Source: Carboxylicivirga sp964602515 (GTDB lineage: Bacteria > Bacteroidota > Bacteroidia > Bacteroidales > Marinilabiliaceae). From it: a stretch of DNA of 64,000 nt. Below, piece by piece: positions 18,951 through 28,025 of the stretch. The DNA lies in NCBI GenBank assembly GCA_964602515.1, contig CAZRRJ010000005.1, forward strand, positions 243,897 to 307,896, in the 5' to 3' direction. Each line of letters starts with the position of its first letter. Position 1 is the stretch's first letter. The notes under the pieces were generated by a model. The model worked only from the letters and a program-made list of their open reading frames with translations, made no database searches and was not told the origin of the DNA. A program made the translations under genes and the position numbers.

Positions 18951-19592
18951 ATGTTGAGAACCCAATTCATTAAAGTAGCAATAGCTTTTATATACTTATT
19001 TTTATCAATCCAGTTAAAAGCTCAAATCACAAAAGATATTGAAATTGAACAAGCACATATTAAAGCAATGTGTAACTTCAATTCATTCAAAACACTACAT
19101 ATTGGTTATTACGGAGTTAGTGAAAACTGCACGCATTATTATATTTATGCCTTTAAGTACAAAAAAACATGGCTACTGGTAGCTAATCAAAATGATAACA
19201 TCACATTCCTGATTTCAAATCCTCCACGCAAGGAGAAGCATGCACTCACTCAGGGAAGTACCTTTTTATTGGAGGGCTTAAGCCTTACCTATTTAAATGG
19301 CTACACACGATTTAAAAACAAGAAGAAAGAAGAGAAAGAAATTGATATTCGTGGCTTTTACAGAGTCAATAAAAAAGGTAGAAAAGCTATAAAAGGAATG
19401 CTTCTGCTTGAATTCCCAAAGCAAAAGATAAAAAAGGAACGTGAGTTAATATGGCCATTTTCAATGTTTAAAAAGAAAGCCGAAGAAGTGCAATCTCAAT
19501 CAAAAGAAAGCATTAGCAACAAAGCAACAGAGACTATTGATGCCGCTGTCAAACCATTGAACAGTGCACAAGAAGCTGTAAAAATCCAATAA
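18951..19592 (+). CDS. Small secreted protein of unknown function
   Basis: This 213-residue protein begins with a clear Sec signal peptide (hydrophobic residues 7-20, predicted cut after LKAQ near residue 25). The mature part is beta-rich to about residue 150, very basic (KNKKKEEKE, KKKGRKAIKG), and ends in a Glu/Ser/Ala-rich, probably helical tail. I do not recognise the family. It starts a plus-strand operon that is divergent from the eCIS genes, with 22 nt to the next gene. It may be a periplasmic partner of the membrane proteins that follow; that is inference from context. Confidence 0.8.
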   Translation: MLRTQFIKVAIAFIYLFLSIQLKAQITKDIEIEQAHIKAMCNFNSFKTLHIGYYGVSENCTHYYIYAFKYKKTWLLVANQNDNITFLISNPPRKEKHALTQGSTFLLEGLSLTYLNGYTRFKNKKKEEKEIDIRGFYRVNKKGRKAIKGMLLLEFPKQKIKKERELIWPFSMFKKKAEEVQSQSKESISNKATETIDAAVKPLNSAQEAVKIQ

Positions 19593-19614
19593 ATTTCACT
19601 TAATCAAAGCTATA

Positions 19615-22600
19615 ATGAAAAATGTTTTACTCATTTCACTGGGTGTTTTTCTATTATTCCTGTCAAAACTGGTTCTGGATATTGTTTTGATAGCTGAGAT
19701 ATTAATGAATAACAACATATTTAAGTTAGTTAATAACATTCATTGGGTTATTATTGTTGGAGTACTTATGATATTATTATATGACTTCCTTCAAAGAAAT
19801 CTACCATATACGTATACTATATTATTTGTAATAGTTATTACATTGCTTCAACCTCTCTGTTTTTACTTTGGCATTAATAACAATTTTCCTTTCAGTAAAT
19901 ATCTTACGACAACATTCCACTTAGTCTTTAGCAATGTATTGATACTTCTGTTTATAAACAACCTAAAAGTAAGACTACAGAACAATAAAGAATATAATGG
20001 TGATAGCATAATAAACTACTTTAAGTATACTGCAATTGGGATAGTCGGAATCTTTTATGTATTACGCATACACTTGGGATATAACACCTTGAACCTTAAT
20101 TTCCACTACAACATAGCAATACTAACAGCTGTGTTATCTGGCATAATTCTAATTGCAAGTTTTGCTAATTTTAACAAAATCAACACACCCATTGACAACC
20201 CTCAACATGTTAACATAGAAAATACTCCACTAAAGCTACTTAAACAAGCATTTTTTCGAGTTCTGTTTTTATGCTCTTTATTAATTGGAGGTGTAACAGC
20301 ATTAAATTTTAAGGTTTTTGCTCTTAATTTGAATAGCAACTTTTCATTACTAACAGAGTTTGCTCAAGTACTAGGTTTTTATACTCTTGGAATTGGTATT
20401 ATAGGAATTATCTTTGAACGTATACTTAAACATAAACTAAAGCTTCACTTTGGTATTAAAGCATCGTTACGAATATTTCCAATTTTTTTATTAGTTAATG
20501 TTGCTATTTTTTTAACTATTGTATTTGGCACCAATATATTCTCTAAGGACGTATTATATATTTGTATTGTAGCTATAATATTCGTCACAGTTTTAGCTCA
20601 TTACTCATTTGATAACATTTTATGGAATCGGTATTTTTCATTTTATCAACCTATTAATATTGGAATAAGGCACAATTTTTACATCAAAAGCTTTGGCATC
20701 CCCTTCATTACAGGCATTCTATTATTTTTATTTATTGACAAAAGCCTTATTGAGTACAAACCCGAATTAAAACAATACGGAACATCGGTTTTATTGTTTA
20801 TAACATCTACTACTTTAGTATTTTTAATGAACACAAGACTATATAAACGATACAAACAACAACTGCAATTATTTTTAAATAATGAAATTCTGGAAGAAAA
20901 CCTTAAAGGCAGTATATTTGGTAAAGAATATGCCAACAATAAGCTATCTTCATCCCAATACCTTAGATATCTTAATCTACTCAATATAATCAACCCCTTA
21001 CTATTACGCAAAGTTATTACTTCATCCATTGGCTCTGATGATAACTTTAAACAAAGAGTAGCACTTATTAAAGCCGATCAACTATTCTTATTTGAACTAC
21101 TGAATAAATTAACTACTCAAACCCAAAGCAAGTATTTTAAGTCGTCTCCCAACAGAGACAAAATAAGTGAGGTTATCAAGCGATTTACTGAAATAGAAGC
21201 TAGAATACAAGAAAAACATTATGTGGAGCAATTATCTATTTCAAAAAAAGTAAATGAACGCGCACTAGGTGCTATACTGGCCTATTACAGTTCTCATCAA
21301 ATAAAAAAAGAGGTGATTAGCCGTTTGTTTAAAGATTCGAACAAACAGATATTAAGGTATGCCATTGTTTCGAGCGAAGGGCTTAATAAAGAATATATCA
21401 TTGAGCGCTTAATTGGCTTTCTAAATGAACCTCTACTTTGTAATGCTGCATTCTTTGTGATAGAAAGTATTGGAGACAACGCCGTTAAAATACTTGAACG
21501 CTCTTTTCATAAAACAGGACAAAGCGAACGTGTTAAGCTACGAATTATACAACTATATGGACTTATTGCATCGGAACACAGTGTAGAACTACTTATTTTA
21601 AAACTAAATGAAGTAAACCAAACTTTTATAAGTGCCAGCTTAACAGCACTAAGTAACTGCAACTTTACCCTCACCGGAAAAAGAACGGTTATATTAAGAC
21701 ATGAAATTGAAGAGTTGTGCAAGATATTGGCATGGAACATGTCTATTAGCATTGATATACAAAAAGAAAACAACGAAAGTTCTTTACTCAAAACCATAAA
21801 GGCTGAAATCAACGGTAACTATAACAACCTGTTTAACTTACTTGCCATTCTTTACGATGCAAAATCAATACAACTTATTCGTTCAAACTTATTTAGTAAT
21901 GACCACGAAAAAGTAGCTTTTGCTCTTGAGCTGGCTAATGTATTAATTACAGACGAATTAAAATACATCGTTATTCCGCTCTTACAACCAACTGCATACA
22001 ATGAAACACTGTTGTTGTTAAAGGATAAAATACCAACCGAAAAGTTAAGTATTGAAGATATATGCTACCTACTTATACAAAGAGAGTTAAAATGGGTTAG
22101 TCCATTTACCAAAGCATGCGCAATGGAAGAACTCTCAAAGTTTTCTGATTCTGAAAAACATAAACTTTTTATGGCCAACATGGTTAACCCAGATGTTATG
22201 TTATCTGAGTTGGCAAGTTACCTTCTTAAAGAACAGGATGACCAAAAATTCAAGCATAGCTATCAGCAAATGAAAAATGATTACCTAGTACTTAATGAAC
22301 ATAAAGACCTCCAGAATAATAAGAGAAATCGATTGAGGTATGATATGGTTAACTTTCTTCAAACCGTTCCTGAGTTTTCTGATATTCCTGGTGAGATTTT
22401 ATCTAACATAGCCAGTAGCATTGAAGTCGTTGATGTTTTAAATGGTGAAACTATTGAAGAGTTTAAAAATCCTCAACTACAACAATTCTTTTATGTTCTG
22501 CATTCCGGATGCGTATCATTAATGGCAGGCAAAAGATCTATTATTTCATTTGTTTCCCAGAGCTTAATTAGTTCTATCGACTTAGCTATGGATTATAACA

Positions 22601-22812
22601 TTCCACTTCGCATTAAAGCAAACAAAGATAGTGTGCTCTATAGAATTAACACTCTTGATCTAATTGATTTATTTACTGTACATCATCAGATACCTGTATC
22701 AATCATAAACAACACCAACAACAAAGCCCTGTTTCAATCCAGGGAGTTTGTTAAGGATCAAAAAATATATGCTACATCTAACACCCAGGAACTATTATTA
22801 GAAACCAATTAA
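19615..22812 (+). CDS. Polytopic membrane protein with HEAT-like repeats and cNMP-binding-like domain (NTT/MFS-like)
   Basis: This 1065-residue protein has three parts. Residues 1-415 contain about 12 hydrophobic helices. The segment near residue 345 (NRYFSFYQPINIGIRHNF) resembles the QPI/QPL-IR stretch of NTT-type nucleotide transporters. Residues about 530-870 are helical and look like HEAT repeats. Residues about 905-1040 resemble a degenerate cyclic-nucleotide-binding domain (FYVLHSGCVSLMAG, then a beta-rich run), without a clear phosphate-binding cassette Arg. NTT transporter chimeras with HEAT and cNMP-like domains are known in Bacteroidota. Substrate and signal are unknown, and a purely scaffolding role is possible. 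It lies 22 nt after the secreted-protein gene and 11 nt before the STAND gene. Confidence 0.75.
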   Translation: MKNVLLISLGVFLLFLSKLVLDIVLIAEILMNNNIFKLVNNIHWVIIVGVLMILLYDFLQRNLPYTYTILFVIVITLLQPLCFYFGINNNFPFSKYLTTTFHLVFSNVLILLFINNLKVRLQNNKEYNGDSIINYFKYTAIGIVGIFYVLRIHLGYNTLNLNFHYNIAILTAVLSGIILIASFANFNKINTPIDNPQHVNIENTPLKLLKQAFFRVLFLCSLLIGGVTALNFKVFALNLNSNFSLLTEFAQVLGFYTLGIGIIGIIFERILKHKLKLHFGIKASLRIFPIFLLVNVAIFLTIVFGTNIFSKDVLYICIVAIIFVTVLAHYSFDNILWNRYFSFYQPINIGIRHNFYIKSFGIPFITGILLFLFIDKSLIEYKPELKQYGTSVLLFITSTTLVFLMNTRLYKRYKQQLQLFLNNEILEENLKGSIFGKEYANNKLSSSQYLRYLNLLNIINPLLLRKVITSSIGSDDNFKQRVALIKADQLFLFELLNKLTTQTQSKYFKSSPNRDKISEVIKRFTEIEARIQEKHYVEQLSISKKVNERALGAILAYYSSHQIKKEVISRLFKDSNKQILRYAIVSSEGLNKEYIIERLIGFLNEPLLCNAAFFVIESIGDNAVKILERSFHKTGQSERVKLRIIQLYGLIASEHSVELLILKLNEVNQTFISASLTALSNCNFTLTGKRTVILRHEIEELCKILAWNMSISIDIQKENNESSLLKTIKAEINGNYNNLFNLLAILYDAKSIQLIRSNLFSNDHEKVAFALELANVLITDELKYIVIPLLQPTAYNETLLLLKDKIPTEKLSIEDICYLLIQRELKWVSPFTKACAMEELSKFSDSEKHKLFMANMVNPDVMLSELASYLLKEQDDQKFKHSYQQMKNDYLVLNEHKDLQNNKRNRLRYDMVNFLQTVPEFSDIPGEILSNIASSIEVVDVLNGETIEEFKNPQLQQFFYVLHSGCVSLMAGKRSIISFVSQSLISSIDLAMDYNIPLRIKANKDSVLYRINTLDLIDLFTVHHQIPVSIINNTNNKALFQSREFVKDQKIYATSNTQELLLETN

Positions 22813-22823
22813 CCAAAGTCAAT

Positions 22824-25811
22824 ATGCAATCCTTAGAAACTCCTATACAAGAAGCCAGTAAAACTCATTTACGAAATCCATATCCAGGACTACGTCCCTT
22901 TAATCCTACCGAAAGCCACTTGTATTTTGGTAGAGAGGATCAGGTTAAAGATGTATTAGTTCGTTTACGCCAAAATAGTTTTATTGCTATTATTGGAAAT
23001 TCCGGTATAGGAAAATCATCATTTATTAATTGCGGAATTATACCGGAGCTAAAAAAAGAGGAAGACTGGGAGATTATCTCTTTTCGTCCGGGAAGTACCC
23101 CCTTAACTGAAATATACAAACAGTTCTGCATTAAATTAGCTAATTCTGAACCCAGTTCAACATCATCCGGTTTTTTTTCTATTGATTTGTATGTACATAT
23201 GTTAGAACAATTTATTAGTGCTAACCATAAAAAAGTACTTTTATACATTGATCAGTTTGAAGAGACCTTCAAGTACAATAATAACGATAAAGAAGCTGAA
23301 AAACATACTCGCTTTTTTGTGGAATTACTGGTTACCATCGCTCAAAAAGATCACATACCAGTATATACGGCCATTACAATGCGATCTGATTTTATTGGAG
23401 AATGTTCTAAATTTCCGGAATTAACAAGCCTAATTAACGATAGTCAGTTTTTAATACCACAAATGACTAATCAGGAGATAAGGCGGGCTATTGAAAAGCC
23501 GTGTCACTATTACAATTATAAAATAGACCCCGAACTTGTAGACTTCATATTAGATAGTATAGATAACGAAAATGATATGTTGCCGGTAATGCAACATGCG
23601 CTGATGAGAACCTGGCAAAACTGGGAAGATACCAGAATTGGAAACGAAACCATTAATATTGCTCACTATAAGGCAATTGGTGGCATTGAAAAAGCATTAT
23701 CAATACATGCTAATGAGGTATTTAATGGACTCGACGATTCCCTTAAACCCTTTTGTGAAAAGTGCTTTAAAACCATTACTGAAAAAGGAGAAGAAGAACG
23801 AAGCTACAGACGCCCTACCAAGATATGGGAGCTTGCCGAAATAACTCAAACATCGGAAAGTAATATTATTTGCATTATTGAAGAGTTTAGAAAACCTGGC
23901 AACACTCTACTTGCACCCTCACACGAAGAAAAATTAAGTCCGGATTCTATTATTGACATTTCGCATGAGAGTATCATGCGTATTTGGGAAACGCTTACCA
24001 AATGGATGGATGAAGAGTACGAATCTACCAAGCAGTACTTACGTATTGCCGAGGCATCCCAAATGCATCAGGAAGGGAGGGGTACCTTACTAAAATCGCC
24101 GGAATTACAAATGGCGACCAATTGGTACCACCAAGTACAACCGACCAAAACCTGGGGAATACGTCATGATGTTGCTTACGACAGAACTATTGAATACCTA
24201 CTTTACAGCGAAAAACAGTTTTTACGTGAAGAACGTTTGAAAACACAACAGCAAAAACGCAGATTATGGATAGCTAGGGCAATTGCCCTGGTATTTGGCA
24301 CCGGTGCTCTAATTGCAGGCCTGCTTGTTGTATATGCCATTAAACAACGTAACGAAGCCAGTGAACAAAAAATATTAGCCGAAGAGCAAAAAATATTAGC
24401 TGAAGAGCAAGCTATCAGAGCAGAAAAACAATCACAAATTGCACAACAAAAATCAAAAGAAGCACAACTACAAACAGCCATTGCCCTACAGAAGGAACAT
24501 GAAGCTAACATAAGTAGATCCAGAGCAGAAAAAGAACGACAAAATGCCATAGAACAAACCGAAATTGCGCAAGTTGCAGAACAAAAAGCCTTACTTGAAG
24601 AACAAAAAGCAATGCGCTTACGAATGTTTTCTATTGCGCGTTCCATGGCTGTTAAATCTTTACAGGAAACAGACCATATCACAAAATCCTTAGTTGCACG
24701 ACAAGCCTACAATTTCTATACAGAAAATGGTGGAAAAGGAACTGATCCTGATATTTATAATGCTCTTTACTATGCTGTTAAAGATTTAAAAGATGTAGAT
24801 TTCAGCTCTTTACCCGGTCATGCTGATAACGTACGCTCTATTGCTACAAGTAGTAATTTCAATCATTTTTATTCAGCCAGTAGTGACGGAAAAATCATCA
24901 AACGCATACCTGAAAAAGAGTTTAGTTATAAAAATATAACTATCTGGGACAGCGAAAAATTAGTACATATGTGTATGGCGGCTAGTTCAGATGGTAAGTA
25001 TCTGGTAACAGGTGGGAGATATAACTTTCTGCTACTTTTTGATGTAACCGACCTTAACAAAAGCCCCAAACGAATTAAAGTCGAATCGTCACAAGTTCCT
25101 TTTATTACTTTTTCTCCAGATAATAAAAATATACTATTTGTTGATGCTGCAAATAATATACTTAAGTACAACTTTAGTGAACTTAGCAAAGTAGTTACAT
25201 CATCAAGTCGGATTAATACTTTTGATATAAGCCCCAATGGTAGAAATGTAAGTGTAGGAAGAGATAACGGTAGTGTCATTGAATACAATATTACTACAGG
25301 AGATTCAATCTTTATATATCAGGATAAAGGTAATACCCCGGTTACTTCAATTAAGTACTCTCCTGCCCGCAATATGATGGCATTTGGTACTATGAACGGC
25401 ATTGTTAAAGTAATATCAACTTCTGATTATTCCGAAATTGCAACACTTACAGGACATACAGCACGAGTTAACAATATTAGCTTTAACTATTCGGGTACGC
25501 AAATTGCTTCAGCCAGTTTTGACCATACCGTACGTATCTGGGATGTCGATCATATTTTTAATGCTCCTGTGATACTTACCGACCATAAGGATTGGGTTTG
25601 GTCAATTGCATTTAGTTCAAACAACAACTACCTGTATGCAGGCTGTAGAAACAAATTAGTACGCAGTTGGATTATGGATATCCATTATTTAGCTAATTCT
25701 GTGTGTGCCGACGATAAAGTAGATCGCCAATTAACCGAAAAAGAATGGAATATATATGTTGGGAAAGATGTTGAAAGAATCTGTACCTGCACTGGGAAAT
25801 GCAACAATTAA
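22824..25811 (+). CDS. STAND-type NTPase with transmembrane helix, coiled coil and WD40 repeats
   Basis: This 995-residue protein opens with NPYPGLRPFNPTESHLYFGRE, the hallmark start of the nSTAND1 family. Walker A GNSGIGKSS is at residues 58-66 and Walker B VLLYIDQFEE at about 138-147. A helical/winged-helix region follows to about 460. A single membrane helix lies at about 479-502, then a long coiled coil with tandem ILAEEQK repeats to about 600. A WD40 propeller fills about 665-960, with the best blade at LTGHTARVNNISF...VRIWDVD. STAND proteins are ligand-triggered oligomerising switches. Here the ATPase would be cytoplasmic and the propeller on the far side of the membrane. The ligand is unknown. 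It follows by 11 nt, and the barrel gene starts 7 nt later. Confidence 0.9.
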   Translation: MQSLETPIQEASKTHLRNPYPGLRPFNPTESHLYFGREDQVKDVLVRLRQNSFIAIIGNSGIGKSSFINCGIIPELKKEEDWEIISFRPGSTPLTEIYKQFCIKLANSEPSSTSSGFFSIDLYVHMLEQFISANHKKVLLYIDQFEETFKYNNNDKEAEKHTRFFVELLVTIAQKDHIPVYTAITMRSDFIGECSKFPELTSLINDSQFLIPQMTNQEIRRAIEKPCHYYNYKIDPELVDFILDSIDNENDMLPVMQHALMRTWQNWEDTRIGNETINIAHYKAIGGIEKALSIHANEVFNGLDDSLKPFCEKCFKTITEKGEEERSYRRPTKIWELAEITQTSESNIICIIEEFRKPGNTLLAPSHEEKLSPDSIIDISHESIMRIWETLTKWMDEEYESTKQYLRIAEASQMHQEGRGTLLKSPELQMATNWYHQVQPTKTWGIRHDVAYDRTIEYLLYSEKQFLREERLKTQQQKRRLWIARAIALVFGTGALIAGLLVVYAIKQRNEASEQKILAEEQKILAEEQAIRAEKQSQIAQQKSKEAQLQTAIALQKEHEANISRSRAEKERQNAIEQTEIAQVAEQKALLEEQKAMRLRMFSIARSMAVKSLQETDHITKSLVARQAYNFYTENGGKGTDPDIYNALYYAVKDLKDVDFSSLPGHADNVRSIATSSNFNHFYSASSDGKIIKRIPEKEFSYKNITIWDSEKLVHMCMAASSDGKYLVTGGRYNFLLLFDVTDLNKSPKRIKVESSQVPFITFSPDNKNILFVDAANNILKYNFSELSKVVTSSSRINTFDISPNGRNVSVGRDNGSVIEYNITTGDSIFIYQDKGNTPVTSIKYSPARNMMAFGTMNGIVKVISTSDYSEIATLTGHTARVNNISFNYSGTQIASASFDHTVRIWDVDHIFNAPVILTDHKDWVWSIAFSSNNNYLYAGCRNKLVRSWIMDIHYLANSVCADDKVDRQLTEKEWNIYVGKDVERICTCTGKCNN

Positions 25812-25818
25812 CTGATAA

Positions 25819-26925
25819 ATGAAACTTATGAATAATGTATCCTTTTTAAGATATACCATTATAGCTATTACACTTTTATTGGCTATACCGAAACTACATG
25901 CTCAGGAATCAAGTGCTCAAGCTTTAGTAGATGCCCAGGAAGTATTTACCAGAGGTAAAATTGAGCTTGTTCCTCAGCTTCTTGAACCATGTCTGAAACA
26001 TGGTAACCGGGGAGAAAGAACCAGTGCCTATCGCCTACTTACCTTATGTCATCTTTATTACAATGATATTAACAAAGCAACAAAGTCGATGACAATGATG
26101 TTAAGAACCAGTCCTGAATATAAAATACAGGATATAGATCCATCAGAATTTGTTCACCTGTATAATACCTTCAGAAGTAATCCTTTTGTTATTCTGGGAG
26201 TAAAAACAGGACTTAGCTATGGTAATGTTTATCAACATAAAAACTTTAATGATGTCAATAGCTTAGGTTATATTGGCAGTTATTCTGTGGTAAGTTCTTT
26301 TGGAGTAGGTGCCAGTGCAGAGTTTATGTTACACGATAACTACTCTATTGTTATGGAGTGCTTTTATTCCAACACATCATACAACCTGAAAAGAGAATTA
26401 TTAGATTATGCTAATTTAACAGTAAGCGAGACCAACAATAGTGTCAGACTACCTGTTTTATTACAATGGAATATCCTTAAAAAATCGGATATTGTTCCGT
26501 ATATTAACCTAGGGGCTACACTTGATTTTTTGCTCTCAGCTAAAAGTGAAGTTAGTCGTGTAGATAACATTGAAAACTATCCAAAACGTGAAATAGTACT
26601 CGGTAGTGCTGTTGATGTAACCAATAACCGTAACTTTTTTAATACTGCAATTACTGCTGGTGCAGGAGTACGGATTAAAAATGTTATTGGCAATGGATAT
26701 CTATCCTTTGATGTAAGGTATAACAGGTATCTGGCTTACAATATCGATAATAATAAACGTGTAGGTGCTGATTTCTTAGTCTACAATTATATGCATACCG
26801 ATAACCCTCTTAAGTTTCAAAACTATAAATTTCTGATTGGATATAAACTACCAATATACAGACCTCGACAAAGAAATAAGCATATGATAAAACAAGTAAA
26901 CCCTCAGGCAATAAGTATTCAATGA
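25819..26925 (+). CDS. Outer-membrane beta-barrel protein with N-terminal helical (TPR-like) domain
   Basis: This 368-residue protein has a signal peptide (hydrophobic residues 9-23, cut after LHAQ). Residues about 30-120 form a helical, TPR-like domain with the DPSEFVHLYNTFRSNPF segment often seen before PorT-like barrels in Bacteroidota. Residues about 125-350 alternate in the manner of a small outer-membrane barrel (GVKTGLSYG, GVGASAEFML, FLIGYKLPIY). It is the last gene of the four-gene operon, 7 nt after the STAND gene. Its role is unknown: an outer-membrane anchor or sensor for the complex is inference. Confidence 0.82.
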   Translation: MKLMNNVSFLRYTIIAITLLLAIPKLHAQESSAQALVDAQEVFTRGKIELVPQLLEPCLKHGNRGERTSAYRLLTLCHLYYNDINKATKSMTMMLRTSPEYKIQDIDPSEFVHLYNTFRSNPFVILGVKTGLSYGNVYQHKNFNDVNSLGYIGSYSVVSSFGVGASAEFMLHDNYSIVMECFYSNTSYNLKRELLDYANLTVSETNNSVRLPVLLQWNILKKSDIVPYINLGATLDFLLSAKSEVSRVDNIENYPKREIVLGSAVDVTNNRNFFNTAITAGAGVRIKNVIGNGYLSFDVRYNRYLAYNIDNNKRVGADFLVYNYMHTDNPLKFQNYKFLIGYKLPIYRPRQRNKHMIKQVNPQAISIQ

Positions 26926-26929
26926 TGAA

Positions 26930-26953
26930 TAAAAAATGGTAATTAATACCATT
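26930..26953 (-). terminator. Hairpin terminator, probable end of the mnh operon
   Basis: The arms AATGGTA (26935-26941) and TACCATT (26947-26953) form a 7-bp stem with a 5-nt loop. On the minus strand the stem is followed by a run of T residues, so it could stop the antiporter operon, about 140 nt after mnhG. The stem may also weaken read-through from the plus-strand operon, but no T run follows on that side. The rest of the 26926-27092 gap shows nothing else. Confidence 0.45.
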
Positions 26954-27092
26954 CAATTGCAAACATCAACAACCTCTTAATAAAATTAATAAATCAAGGA
27001 TTGTAATATACTGTTGTTAAATTATATAATGTGGTAATTAAATAATATAGCTCTATACGAGAACAAATATTAACAACATAAGAAGCTGTCTT

Positions 27093-27428
27093 CTATTGCC
27101 TATCTCTATCCAAATCATCAATTTTCATTTTATGCCATTTTTTAATTCTTAAGCGATGCGCAGTAGCTCCAATGGCATGTGAAGCAATAGGAGTAGTTAT
27201 AAAAATGAAAAGAATAATTACAATTGCCTTAATAGCCGTAGCTGTATCACCAAAATATAAGGTAAAAGCAAGAAGCATTAGAGTTGCCCCCAGTGATGGT
27301 GCTTTTGTTGCAGCATGCATCCGCATAAAAAAATCAGGAAAACGGTTTAACCCAATTGCAGCAAGCAGCATAAACAGGCTACCCAGCATTAATATTATCG
27401 TGATTACTATTGCCATTTTTATTTGCAT
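27093..27428 (-). CDS. mnhG: Na+/H+ antiporter subunit G (MnhG/MrpG)
   Basis: This 111-residue protein has three membrane helices and the MnhG signature FPDFFMRMHAATKAPSLG around residues 30-48. The family belongs to Mrp-type antiporters, whose subunits A-G form one membrane complex that exchanges cations for protons. It is the last gene of the operon and overlaps mnhF by 50 nt. The ATG at 27428 gives the usual family length. Confidence 0.92.
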   Translation of the reverse strand: MQIKMAIVITIILMLGSLFMLLAAIGLNRFPDFFMRMHAATKAPSLGATLMLLAFTLYFGDTATAIKAIVIILFIFITTPIASHAIGATAHRLRIKKWHKMKIDDLDRDRQ

Positions 27429-27681
27429 TTTTAGTTAAATATTTCGACATAGCTACCGTTCCAACAAACAGTATTAAGGTGATTATTAATACAACATCAA
27501 TATAAACTTTATTGTCCTTCACAATTCCCAAGCATAAAACCATTCCAATTAGGATTGACCCAATCATATCAAGTGACACAATACGATCAGGAGTTGAGGG
27601 ACCTTTCACTAACCTGATAATAGTAAGAATAAGCGCCAACAAAAGAATGCCCATAATACAATACACTGCACTTTCAATCAT
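27379..27681 (-). CDS. mnhF: Na+/H+ antiporter subunit F (MnhF/MrpF)
   Basis: This 100-residue protein carries three membrane helices and the MnhF core RLVKGPSTPDRIVSLDM (residues about 23-39). Length and motif match the MnhF family. Its end overlaps mnhG by 50 nt and its start overlaps mnhE by 4 nt, typical of tightly packed mnh operons. The polar C-terminal tail is Asn/Lys-rich. Confidence 0.92.
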   Translation of the reverse strand: MIESAVYCIMGILLLALILTIIRLVKGPSTPDRIVSLDMIGSILIGMVLCLGIVKDNKVYIDVVLIITLILFVGTVAMSKYLTKNANKNGNSNHDNINAG

Positions 27682-28004
27682 TTTAAGAACTTTTTTAAGC
27701 GTTTTTCTAACTTTTTAATCTCCATCACAAACTCCTCACGATTTTTAACATGCATAGCATGAATATAAAGCTTTTTATGGTCTTTTGATAAATCGAGAGA
27801 TAAGGTCCCAGGAGTCATCGTAATCAAATTTACCAGTGTAAGAATACCTGTATTGGACTTTAATTCAATATCTACTGCCAAAATACCTGGTGGATCAAAA
27901 TTAAAGTTAGGATTAAGTATAGATTTTGCCACTGTCCAATTTGACTTAATTAACATGAGTAGGTAATATGGTATAAACATTAAAAGATGAAATATTTTTA
28001 TCAT
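27678..28004 (-). CDS. mnhE: Na+/H+ antiporter subunit E (MnhE/MrpE), short form
   Basis: This 108-residue protein holds the conserved MnhE second half: SNWTVAKSILNPNF, a DPPGILAVDIEL strand, TLVNLITMTPGTLSLDLS, and YIHAM. Typical MrpE proteins are about 160 residues and start with extra membrane helices. Here only one N-terminal helix remains, and the upstream mnhD stop lies 21 nt before the start, leaving no room for a longer form. The short form may be normal in this lineage. The conserved TPGTL motif is intact, so I consider it functional. Confidence 0.88.
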   Translation of the reverse strand: MIKIFHLLMFIPYYLLMLIKSNWTVAKSILNPNFNFDPPGILAVDIELKSNTGILTLVNLITMTPGTLSLDLSKDHKKLYIHAMHVKNREEFVMEIKKLEKRLKKFLK

Positions 28005-28025
28005 ACGTTTTCTGATTTAATGTTG

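Noticed and set aside
24340..24620. A tandem DNA repeat or CRISPR-like array
   Set aside because: The 24-nt repeat codes for coiled-coil ILAEEQK units in the STAND protein. There are no spacers, and no CRISPR array was found elsewhere in the window.
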